From Spinacia oleracea (Eukaryota > Streptophyta > Magnoliopsida > Caryophyllales > Amaranthaceae), in NCBI RefSeq assembly GCF_020520425.1, contig NC_079489.1, positions 16,392,001 to 16,456,000 on the forward strand: a stretch of 64,000 nt of DNA, written 5' to 3'. Of the stretch, positions 47,628 to 57,819 are shown one piece after another. Position numbers and translations under genes: made by a program. The notes under the pieces are model-generated. The model ran no database searches. It saw only the letters and a program-made list of their open reading frames with translations, and was not told the origin of the DNA. Positions within the stretch are counted from its first letter, which is position 1; each line of letters starts with the position of its first letter.

Positions 47628-48330
47628 GTATGTATCAGAATCACCCAACTTTATTAAAACTGTCAGGTCATTTGGCTATTATATGCAGTCTAAGAATTAA
47701 AATTCTCCGTAGTAGGATTTGTGTATTTTGCAATTCTATTGAAATAAACGGTGTGATACTATGACAGTGTGACATAGATAACTTTTAAAGTGGTATAAAA
47801 AAAACCTTAAGATTTATATTTTCCTTTTATAGACAAAGAATCATGTTACGAAGTTACCACGCATCTCCCTTTTCCTTCCTGCGTTTGTGTTTTAGCTATA
47901 TTCTTTTAACAACTGCTACTATCTTCATATGTGAGCTTTTTCTTTTGTGGATCAACCTACCAGAAAATACTTCGCTTAAAAGATCCTCTTTTGACTAATA
48001 GTTGCAAGTTTATACGTATATCCTTATCCGCTTGCATTATATCTTTCAAAGTATCTTGAGTCGTGGAGAGTGTTTAATTACTGGTTATGAATAATGAGAA
48101 GTGTAGTACGTTGTTAATATGATCTTATTTGATCTATCAGGCTTTAATCCATGGGAAAGACCTACCCAACTGTCAATGAGGTCAACCAGAAATCTAATCG
48201 AAAGGCTAGGAGAAAGTGAATGGATTTTATCTTTCGTCTTGCGTAAATTAACTTGTTCGAAATTTCAGTTGGAACTGACGTTTTATTTAGCAACAACAAA
48301 ACTTTGATGATTGATTTGTTTGTTGCACAG

Positions 48331-48452
48331 ATGGCACTTTACTGTTACCTTTGATTGTATGTCAAAGACTGGAGGACGGTACAGTGAGGCACTAGGAGGA
48401 GTTGTCTCATGGGGCTCACATAGTACTACTGCTCTTTCCGCTTACTTGAATG
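48331..48452 (+). pseudogene. Exon-like fragment, unidentified
   Basis: Acceptor TTGCACAG and donor GTATCT bound an open segment reading TFDCMSKTGGRYSEALGGVV then SWGSHSTTALSAYLNE. It is not recognised. It lies 0.7 kb after the ORP exon but does not look like ORP sequence. About 48141-48240 before it is another possible exon, also unidentified. Confidence 0.35.
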
Positions 48453-48508
48453 AGGTATCTATTGATTCATGTACGAGTAAAATGATTAAATTTCTACATC
48501 TTGGTTGA

Positions 48509-51287
48509 TATTTGTTTTCCACTTCACCACATTGTTGGTGCATAATTGATAAAACCTTCGGTGTAGTGGAATAACAAAAATAATTAAGCTTGAATACATG
48601 CCTCACGTGTTACTTAGATGTAGTTAAATGCAGTAATAGTTTTCCTAGCAATTTCTGGGCCATTGCAGATTAACGTGCTGATCAGGTTGGTTCTACACCT
48701 TTATGACTATATGTATTAGGTTATTTACTTGGCCCAAGAGAACAAGGGGAATAGAAAAGTATGATTGGTAGCAAGATTATGAATCGTATTGTATGTCAAA
48801 GTCAAGTAGGCTCAATTGTCTTGCACAATAAATTTTCAAATATTTTGGATAATTTATCTACTAAGATACGGTTATCTACATTCAAAACTTATTAGTCGTC
48901 ATCATTCTTTATTTGCAGTTGGTATAGATTCGACTATCTCCACATTGTTGTAGTGGAATATATCCAACATAACATGCAAAATTTTCAAAGTTAAACGATT
49001 CAACAATTTCTGATTCGATTATGTTGAAATTTCTGATTCGATTTTGTTGAAATTTCTGGGGTGTGGGGGGGGGGGGGGTGGTGTTATAGGAGTTTTTGGT
49101 ATTTAATATCATAATTCATAAGAGTTTTAATGAAATAAATTATAATACCCAGTTGATATTTCCTTGTGTCAGCCTTTTTTATCTTGTGCACTGTGCCCCT
49201 TTTCTCTTTTAATCAATACTTGGATTGTCATTGCGGACTCATAGTGGTCAGTTGTATGCTGGGAAAATCATAATTTGAAAGAGCTGCATTTCAACAAGAT
49301 AAGGCATCTTCATCCCACTTGTGAAAATTTTAACTTGCCAATATGTTGAAAGCCAAACATCCATGCCTTCAGCCTCTCATCGCTTGACATTGAGATTAAT
49401 GTATTTCCTTTATGGATAATTGTTTTTGCATTCTTTCATATTGAAACGGAACGGTTTCTTTGAGATCATTTATATTCTTGTTGACCGTAATGTAGCAAAT
49501 GTATTGTTCAGTTAATTGGTATAGGACAATTAGCAATACTATTATGAGAACTGTCAAAACTGGTGTCAAACGCACTTTCCGATTATCGATTAGTTAAGAA
49601 TATAAATTTTAGGGAACATTCTTTTGGAGGTTGGATTAGTTGTTATGAAATTATGGTGCAGTTTAGACTAGACATGTAGTTAAGAATGTAAAAATAACTA
49701 TGCAACCAGCAAACCGGGAATAGTGTGCAGTACTGTAATGCATGTATTATAATTGCGAAAAGAAAGAACGGTGTACCACGAAAGTTGTTTACATGATATA
49801 TTGATATACATATGCACTTATATAGAATAAAGTAAAATTATACCACTAAGCTAGGCGGTAAGTAAAGATGTAATGGAGTAAGAAAGAGAGCATGTGCCTA
49901 ACAAAGCTCTGGTCAAGGGCATTATGTGTTTGCAGACTGGATCCTTCCTTTTATTAGTATTGAACTAATAGATAAAATTACCATAAAAGGGCATAACAAT
50001 GTACTCATCGTACTCTAGAGATTGAAGCTTTGGTTGTTGAAGTGGAAAACCAGATGATTTTGCTTCCTGCTTAGCTTGTGAGACCTTGTTTCCTTGGCAA
50101 CGGTCGGTGTAAGAGTTGCAGGGCCACAGACTAAGACACCAACATCAACCGCCCCTCCCCCCAATGTTCTGACAATTGTTCAAAAATTTCTGCAATAATA
50201 ATTGTAATCAAGTTGTTGATCAAAAATGTCTGTCCATAATTCTTTCATGGATACATTACTTTTAAGGGTGGGCAGATTTGGGTTTTAATAATGATGCTGA
50301 ATAAAGAGATTTGACAAACCGGCCTTAAACATCTGCTGGAAAATTCAAATTTCCTATGTTTTATCCTACAAAGGATCCTCAAGTTGCTTGACTGAAGTTG
50401 TTAAGACTCAGTTCGTTTCAGTTTTCACTTTATGAACTTATATGAACTCATTTACTTGTGAAGTTTACTTGGTAGCCCTTATCTAAAGATGTTTTTTCCC
50501 GTAACTTATAGGTGAAGAGAGCAAACTTTGGTGTTAATTCTGACTTTTGAGATAAAACTATCGTATCTTGCTACATTTTTAAAAATAACAAAAGAAGGGC
50601 ATGAAAGGTTTTGGATTACAACGAGCCTTTAAGCCGACAAATTTAACAAGTGATTAACCCTTGTATAATCTTATTTTAAGCATTATCTGAGAAATTTATA
50701 TATTCCTTGATCGTATTATCATTAGTTGATCTTATTTGACATGCCAATTCAAACAATTGGTTAAATTTGGTGGTTTGTTCTTCATTTCTCTGTTTTAGGT
50801 TAGTTTTTAGTACGTATTTGATTTTTAGTTGTTATGGTTGATTTTTAGTTGTTATGGTAACTCAACAAGCGCTTCACCCAAAACATCGAGTGATCGCTAT
50901 AGACGTAATTTTTTACTCTGGTTATGGTGGATTATCGAGCTACCTTCTTGTGCATGTTAAGGTAGTTGTTTCATATGTAGAGTATATATGCCATTTTCTT
51001 TGTCTATAACTATTTGTAAATATCTACTGTAGTATTTTGATTCAATTTGTTCTATCTGTCTTAGTATTAACACCGCTTAATATTAACACCACCATAACTT
51101 ATGTTGCCTGATTACTTTTTAAATTGTTAAATGTCTCAGATTAAGTAGAAACAATAAGGCCTTGTGAATTATGTCAAGGCATTAAGCTTGCTCATTTTCT
51201 GTCAATAATTTCACTTTGCTGACACATTGTATTTCCTACAGCAAGGGTTCAAGACGAAGATTTAGTTTCTTAAATAAAAAATTGGCA
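48509..51287. other. Intron-like/intergenic stretch, no gene supported
   Basis: AT-rich sequence with intron-like composition. A run of about 13 G near 49065 is the only notable simple repeat. No domain-bearing ORF. Confidence 0.5.
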
Positions 51288-51292
51288 GAAGG

Positions 51293-53581
51293 TGTAATAT
51301 CCCGATATTTTACGATTTCTTAAAATGTATTTTTATAGTTGTCTTTAATTATTTGATTATCATGTAACAACTTTCCTAGTTTACATAGTTTATTTTTGTA
51401 ATTTGGAAGAATAACACCTCATTTTATTTTTATACAACCCTCGTATATATATACATGTGATAGAGTATAAATACTCTTTAACCCTAAAAACCTTATTATG
51501 TTATTCATCAGTTTTACCAGGGCAGCCGTATCTTTTTTCCCTCTACCAAGTTTATCTTGTTACGTTCATCACCATTCAATCGAATTCTTTGTTTCATGCG
51601 CACAAATGAAATATATAACCTTAATCATGGCAAAAGTCAAAACCTTTCTTCATCCTTCATTAAATTCACGGAAGAGAATTAGATTATCAAATACCTTCAT
51701 CAAAGATCAACAATATCTCGCATCCCTATTACTATAAACCAAGCATGATTCTTTAGCTTTTGGATTTAAACTTGATATCATGTCGTCGAGATGCAGCGGA
51801 TATTGTTCTAATGCATAGTCTCGAACCCTCGCGAAGGTAATCACGCTTAGTCCCTTCTGTATATTATTAGTTGTAATCACGCGCACTCGTTACTTTGGAG
51901 ATGTTTAATTATACTACTTATTATGTATATATTCGAATTGTATGATGTATTGTATGGTATATTGTGATTATATGATCGCTTTGTTGATCTGATTTATAGT
52001 GATATATTGGGTTATATGAGAAATGTGTAGTTGTTATATTGATTAGCAGTGCGTTTGATGGTTGCATGTTTATGGTAGTGTAATTTCTTTTGTTGTTACT
52101 AGAAGTCAAAGTAATGAGATTTGGATGAATTATTTTGGGAGTATTACTTCTATCAAGAATGAATGTGTTGGTGTGATTATTATTAGAGTAAATCATATTA
52201 TTTATCGTTTGGGATTTTAGGTCTTTATTTTGATAAGGCTCGGAATTTAGGTCGTTGTTGTTACGGGCCTAGTTGATAATCCGTATAATGATATTTTGGG
52301 ATCTTATTCTGTTATTGAGAAGTATAGATCTTTAGCTTAAAATGGGTGTTGATCATTTAATTTTGATCAAATGATGAGTTATACTTCGTATTAGTCCTTG
52401 GTGATGTTTATACTTCGTATTATTTTTATCATTTATTATTATACAAACTGATTGAAATTGATTGTATATTCTAATGGTCCAACTTTATTTGTAAGTTGTT
52501 TAGATTACAACTCATGTAGTATATATGCGTATATCTCCGACGCTATTTAGTTTTTATATTAGTTGATGCATTAATTGTAGCGGAGGGGTATGAAAATTGA
52601 GGTCTAGATTGTTTATCTTGAGTTGTCTAGAAGAATTATACCATACGATTTGGATTAATTATTTTGGGATGACAATCGATCATCTTGTAGTACATTTCCT
52701 CCTATGATAACATAACCGGTTAAATAGCACATTGTGCTTTATTATTTGGTCGGAGCCATGAGCACGACCCTAGGCTTAATCTACTCCTTTGAGTTAAAAA
52801 CACTCACGGGGGGGTGTGCACACTTAAAGACTAAGACCTGTTTGGTGGTTACATCCAATAGTCCAATACTATTGGGTGGTGGACTAGATTCACATTTTTC
52901 TGGTGGTTACATCCAATAGTTTAATATATACTAATGGGTGGTGGACGCGATCCACATCTCTCTGGTGGTTACATCCAATAGTTCAATATATACTATTGGG
53001 TGGTGGACTCGATCCACATTACTCAAATGGTGAACTTATAAGAAATTAAAAATAAACCCTTGTTACTTATTGTTATAGGTACTAGTTTTATAAGAATTGT
53101 ATATCAATTTGTATTTATGTGTTTGTTAAATTATTATTATTATTATATGTCTGTTTATCCAATCAGCGTTGATTTCTCAGCTTTTGCTGACGTGTGTGTT
53201 TATTTGCTATGTGTGTTTGCGGCCATGTCTTTTTCTTATGGTGGCCCTGCGACGATCCTTTTGGAATTTGTCCTCTATGGTGAGCAGTAAAGATGACTGG
53301 AGCAGATTGATCGTGAAGGATTGCCTTTAGAAGTTAAAGGAAATCAAGTGTTACTGTTTACTCTTTTATGACAGTTGTACAGTTGTAAATAGATCACCTA
53401 GTAATTGAGTTTTAATAGTTTGAGTTGTGTAAGCCTTAGCACTTGGCAATGTGGTCAAGTGTGGCGGTGATACCTCCGATTTACTAACTAGAAATAAATA
53501 AGAATATAAAAGACTTTATAAAAATATTGCGGAAGCTTACACTTCTTATTTATTTCTAGTTAGTAAATCGGGGGTGTTACA
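51293..53581. mobile_element. Solo LTR (Ty3-gypsy type), 2.3 kb
   Basis: Begins TGTAATATCCCGATATT and ends ATCGGGGGTGTTACA; the terminal bases form the usual short inverted repeat. Exact 5-bp TSD GAAGG at 51288-51292 and 53582-53586. No internal region and only one LTR, so it arose by recombination between LTRs. TATAAATA lies near 51468. A 29-bp perfect inverted repeat sits near the 3' end. It splits an exon-like sequence. Confidence 0.85.
53477..53570. repeat. Perfect inverted repeat at the LTR's 3' end
   Basis: CGATTTACTAACTAGAAATA (starting 53477) pairs with the reverse complement ending 53570. The full perfect arms are about 29 bp, separated by about 38 bp. It would form a long hairpin in transcripts ending in this LTR. 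Confidence 0.9.
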
Positions 53582-53711
53582 GAAGGCAGGGGATCTCTAT
53601 TTGGCGGTTGTTGTAGAACTACTCCAAAGACGATAAATGGCGGACTCTCTTCGAGCATTCAGTCCCTCCGAGTTAACAAGTCATTCACACTTTTGTGTTG
53701 TAAATGAGTAA
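53582..53711 (+). pseudogene. Exon-like sequence interrupted by the solo LTR
   Basis: With the LTR and one TSD copy ignored, an acceptor TCCTACAG at 51240 leads into an open phase across the insertion site, with SRRRFSFLNKKLAEG before it and SLFGGCCRTTPKTINGG after it, to a TGA at about 53706. It looks like the last exon of a gene, but I do not recognise the protein. Confidence 0.4.
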
Positions 53712-54017
53712 TTAGGAAATGTGATCTATGCTTGTGTACTGTTGTTGCCTTCATTGTTTCATATAATTCTGAGGATTTGCTTCCGAATTTGTTTACTGAA
53801 GGGACCTTCTCGCTTCTCGTTTCTCGTTTTCTATGATCTGTATATAAAAATATTTGGATATCAGTACAAAGGCGAGCTTTGCATACAAAACAAATACAAG
53901 TACTACAGTTTGCAACCATTAGTCGTTCGTTTTTATTATTCTAAGCTGACTCGTGAACTTTGACCCCGATTTTACACGTAGTGTTTTTACGATATATGTT
54001 TGTATCCCTTGGGGGAT

Positions 54018-54048
54018 CGTGCGCGCTAGCGCACGGTCCAACAACTAG
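54018..54048 (+). repeat. Helitron 3' terminus
   Basis: CGTGCGCGCTAGCGCACG hairpin, about 9-base spacer, then CTAG and T. Confidence 0.7.
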
Positions 54049-54106
54049 TTTATAAAACATTAGAACGTACTTGCATATATATCAAATCAGATTTTTAAAA
54101 ATATTT

Positions 54107-54133
54107 GCACACATTGCGTGCATAAATTACTAG
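54107..54133 (+). repeat. Second Helitron-like 3' terminus
   Basis: GCACACATTGCGTGC hairpin, spacer 'ataaatta', CTAG, then T. Sequence after it ('taagattagtaacacaacc') matches the 16.13-kb paralogue, whose uninterrupted version has A directly before that T, as expected for an A/T target. Confidence 0.65.
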
Positions 54134-54249
54134 TAAGATTAGTAACACAACCAGACATGAAAATAAGAAGCTGAAAATGGGTACTTGGGTCCATTTAGAA
54201 ACTATATTGGAAATTTCTACATGGGTCCAAGGAAAATGTCCCAGTATTA

Positions 54250-54535
54250 GAGCAAGATTAGCGCTAGTATAAGCTAAGACTTCCACATCATCTTTTTATT
54301 AATCAGATTTTTGTCGAGACCCCTCGTACTCATTAATTCAAGACTCCTAAAATAAAAAATAAAAAAAAAATAAAAAATAATAATAATAAGATTCAATTTA
54401 CAATTTAAACGTCTTAAGTAGAGTCTTGGAATTCCAAACTCTTGCTCAGACTTTTGTCATACTCTTCCACTTAAATGGGAGGTCTTAAGTTAATACTCAA
54501 TAAGACTACTGCTCAGACCAGCGCTAATCTTGCTC
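54250..54535. mobile_element. Tourist-like (PIF/Harbinger) MITE
   Basis: TIR GAGCAAGATTAGCGCT and its exact inverse AGCGCTAATCTTGCTC. TSD TTA on both sides (54247-54249 and 54536-54538). The paralogue at 16.23 kb ('cagtactacagttgttcg') is the empty site. Length 286 bp. Confidence 0.9.
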
Positions 54536-54538
54536 TTA

Positions 54539-55600
54539 CAGTTGTTTGAATCGAAATTCATCATATTAATTTGAGCCAAATTCTCTTTATCCGAATATGA
54601 CTATTGACTAATACCAGAATGAACCCGCCCAAAAATCTCATGACGACCCTCGTAAAGACTCTCCAAGCAAAAATACTACTGTACACCCATTTCTAAATGA
54701 TCATCGCCACTAATATATTTTTTTGTTTTTTTTTAAAGTTGGTGACTACTATCTTTAAGGGTTGCATTTTCTTTCACTGAAACAAACAAGAAACTGATGG
54801 TATATTACATCCTTTACTTAAAGTTCTTACAAGTACCAGTTGTATGGATTTCAATGCATTATTTAACTAATAATATATTCAATTTTGTATGTAAAAAAAT
54901 AAAAAAGTTGATATTCTGAAAACAAAAACCGAGGACAATCTAACAATGATCTCGATCACATTATAATGTTTTGATGTACGGAGTATAAAATAGCCAAAAT
55001 TTATAGTCAAAATTTACATTCTTTGAACACATATTCTAAGGCATAAAGAACTTTCAATAATGAAGGTAATATATGTGATTTTTTTTATTATAAGTACCTT
55101 CAAAATATTGTTGTTATAAAAAATCTTTAAAACATTGTTATTATATAGAGTACATCAATTAAATAATGATTAAATTACGAGTCAGTCAATATATATAGTT
55201 GAAGAAAAGACATGAAATTGGAGGAGAATGGAAAAGCATGAAACTTAAAAAATAAATAAAACTGAAGATGTTTTCTAAGAGAGACGCGTGAGTGCGTGAC
55301 ACTCTATATTTCTTGCAAACATTTTTGTTATTAATTTCTCTAATTTTCGTTTTTCCGTCGATTTCACGCATTTAATTGGGTAGTTTTGTGATTTTAGCAA
55401 ATACTTTGTACTGTATATCTTTTTTTTTTTTTTTTTTATAGGCTTAATTTGCATAAAATAAAACAAAGTTCTGTATTGTATATCTTATTGCACGCAATAT
55501 TAGTTTATTATTTAAGGAATGAGATTAACACAATTTGGTATAGTAATGCAACGGAATATATTCTTTTCCTGAATTTTAATATTTAGGAAGACATTGCAAA
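54539..55600. other. Intergenic, paralogous to 16.24-19.68 kb without the nested elements
   Basis: Continues the block shared with the 16-20 kb region but lacks the outer and nested TIR elements. No gene. Confidence 0.6.
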
Positions 55601-55603
55601 TTA

Positions 55604-55777
55604 AAAGATCACGTTACATTTTATTCGAGGAAGGTAATCAACTCAATTTTGTAAACTAACCAAAGATCTCGTTACATTTTATTCGAGGAAGGTAATCAAC
55701 TCAATTTTGTAAACTAACCAAAGATCTCGTTACATTTTATTCGAGGAAGGTAATTAACTCAATTTTGTAAACTGACC
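55604..55777. repeat. 58-bp tandem triplication upstream of peptide gene 3
   Basis: Units start AAAGATC at 55604, 55662 and 55720 and contain 'ttattcgaggaaggtaatca'. Gene 1 (about 5360) and gene 2 (about 19727) each have a single unit at the corresponding position. Confidence 0.92.
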
Positions 55778-55847
55778 AATGCTAGGGATATTAAAAAAAA
55801 ATTCGACTAAAATATTTATAGTGATACTAGCTAGGAATATATTTCCT

Positions 55848-56050
55848 TAATATTTTTAGGAAAATAAATAAATTAATTAAGTTTCATATTCCAAATTACG
55901 ATCTGAATATATTTAATTTCCTTAATATTTTTAGGAAAATAAATAAATTAAGTTTCATATTCCAAATTTACGATCTGAATATATTTAATTTCCTTAATAT
56001 TTTTAGGAAAATAAATAAATTAAGTTTCATATTTCCAAATTTACTATCTT
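55848..56050. repeat. ~69-bp tandem triplication upstream of peptide gene 3
   Basis: 'ttccttaatatttttaggaa' then 'taagtttcatattccaaatt', three copies at about 55848, 55917 and 55986. Two copies precede gene 2 and one precedes gene 1. Confidence 0.9.
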
Positions 56051-56058
56051 GTATTCCC

Positions 56059-56065
56059 TATAAAT
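56059..56065 (+). promoter_or_regulatory. TATA box of peptide gene 3
   Basis: TATAAAT, again 72 bp before the ATG. Confidence 0.75.
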
Positions 56066-56130
56066 TCAATGCTAGTTGAACCTTTTATGCATCCCTAATA
56101 ATCTAATATCATTCACCCTTTATTTTAGCA

Positions 56131-56648
56131 ATGGCACCAAGTAATCGTAATGGAGCTTCTCTATTTACCATTTTCTCTGTGTTCGTTGTTTTGTCTCTTT
56201 TGGTCATAGCCAATTGTAAGTTATGCAAATACTTTAATGTTACTTATGTAAGGAAGTACTAGTTTATACATGTACATATGATAATTTTGCAGTACTATAC
56301 TATTATGTATATAATGTGAGCATCACTCAAATAGTCAAATGTATTATAGTATATATATTTCATTCCCATTTCATTTAAAATGTTTTGATTTATCCTTTGA
56401 TATATTATATATTTTGGATTTATGTAGGTGACGTTGATAATGGTGAAAAATACAAAGGATTGGAGATAAGAGAACAAACCAAGGAAATATTGAATGGAGT
56501 TGAAATGATGAAGTTTGGCCGAAAACTTGCAAAACCAACATGCGTAGAAAGGGCTTGCGGCTTTGTTAACCCCAATGTTAATTGCTTTTGTTGTAATCCT
56601 TACTCATGTTATGATACTAAAGAAGAGTGTGACAAAGTATGTCATTAA
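56131..56648 (+). CDS. Small secreted cysteine-rich peptide, copy 3 (ESF1/MEG-like?)
   Basis: Exons 56131-56215 and 56428-56648 (donor GTAAGT, acceptor ATGTAG), 101 residues. The signal peptide contains LFTIFSVFVVLSLLVIA; the segment after it reads DVDNGEKYKGLEIREQ. The C-terminal domain keeps the eight-cysteine spacing, with CFCC instead of CYCC and KEEC instead of KQEC. It is closest to copy 2. A 212-bp intron sits in the same phase-1 position as in the others. The upstream region carries the expanded repeats listed separately, so expression may differ from that of the other copies. The F-box gene lies about 1.2 kb downstream on the opposite strand. The product is presumably secreted; its function is unknown. 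Confidence 0.82.
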
Positions 56649-56699
56649 GCGTAGTTTTATATGAAGTGTGACTTCAAAATAATTAAATAAAAGAGCTAT

Positions 56700-57120
56700 T
56701 TATTATTTTAGCTATTTAACTCTTTAGAATGTCTATCCATTAAGTTTATTTTAATGACATAAAAGTTAATAAAAACATATTAAAATTTAATAAAAACTTG
56801 ATAAAAGTTATTCCGGTATATAATAAGTTACACCTTATGCGTGCAAGATCTTTTGATTGGAGTAAGGTGATGAATACAATTTGCTGTTATACCCAAAATA
56901 ATACGGAAAACTTGAAATATTATACAAGGAATACTTAATTTCGATACAAGAAAAAACGTGCATTAGCGATTGAATTTTGGCGACTACTAAAATTTCAGTC
57001 ACAAAATTAGTTTTTGCACTGAAGGAGACAAGTAGTCGCTAAGTAGTTTGCAGTATTACGACGGTGATGTGATGTCTGCAACTAAGTTGTTATTGTGTAC
57101 AACACAATTTATGAGTAGTT
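56700..57120. repeat. Block paralogous to 38.24-39.08 kb (empty site for the LINE tail)
   Basis: Carries one copy of CAACTAAGTTGTTATTGT near 57080 with no insertion. It otherwise matches 38.4-39.06 kb. Confidence 0.8.
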
Positions 57121-57180
57121 GCAAAGTAATCATGACAGATGCGATAGATAATACAATCAAGCCACAAGATGGATCAATAC

Positions 57181-57469
57181 GAGATTTTCTGAATCTATAC
57201 GTGGTATACCATTAAAATGGTATATTAAGGGTAAAATAGTAACTTCAGTTGATATATTAATGGTTAAATGGTAAATTTATGTAATAAATTGAGTATGTTG
57301 TTTGGAACCAAATAAAAATGAAACCACGTTATCAAACTATGTTGTTTGGTATCACAGAGAAAATACAACTCTTTTCTTGTACCAAACTATGTAGTTTGGT
57401 ACGAAATAAAAATGCAGAATATTAGTATAACATTTCAATGGTATACCTAGTATAGAATAAGACTTTCTC
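57181..57469. mobile_element. TIR MITE between peptide gene 3 and the F-box gene
   Basis: Left GTGGTATACCATTAAAATG pairs with right CATTTCAATGGTATACCTAG. Outer ends GAGATTTTCTG and CTTTCTC are weaker inverted matches. The flanks 'ggatcaatac' and 'ggatagatac' form an imperfect TSD of about 10 bp, consistent with a Mutator-type MITE. 289 bp. Confidence 0.65.
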
Positions 57470-57819
57470 GGATAGATACTTCTATACTTGGGGTCCTATT
57501 CGCCGAGTCAGTTATCAGTTATATAGAGCCAAACAGTCTGTATTCTGTATCCACTTACCTGCTAATCTGATATACGTAGGTATAAAATTCACCACAATAA
57601 AACTGTCTTTTGTACTTGTAATTTTATCGTTCTATCATAATTCATATATGAGGTAAGCCTACCAAACTGAATACAATAAAAAGACTGAACCCTCAAGGCT
57701 CAAGAGATGAATATCCACCAGGTTCATCAATGCCATAACAAATTAAACCAGCATGTAACAATATCAATTGACAATCAGAATGAAGTTCAACACACCAGCT
57801 AACATAAACTCCAATATGC

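Larger units (their letters stand above)
42979..54048 (+). mobile_element. Candidate Helitron complex carrying gene fragments
   Basis: Two 5'-end-like sites read A then TCCTAACAYTTATAAAG (42979 and 45728) and share about 70 further bases. Two 3'-end-like sites lie at 54018-54048 (hairpin CGTGCGCGCTAGCGCACG, spacer, CTAG, T) and 54107-54133. Between them are several exon-like pieces with intact splice signals and introns, one clearly from an ORP gene and broken by a frameshift. Intron-retaining mosaics are what Helitron capture produces. Which 5' end pairs with which 3' end cannot be settled here. A decayed local gene is the alternative. Confidence 0.4.
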
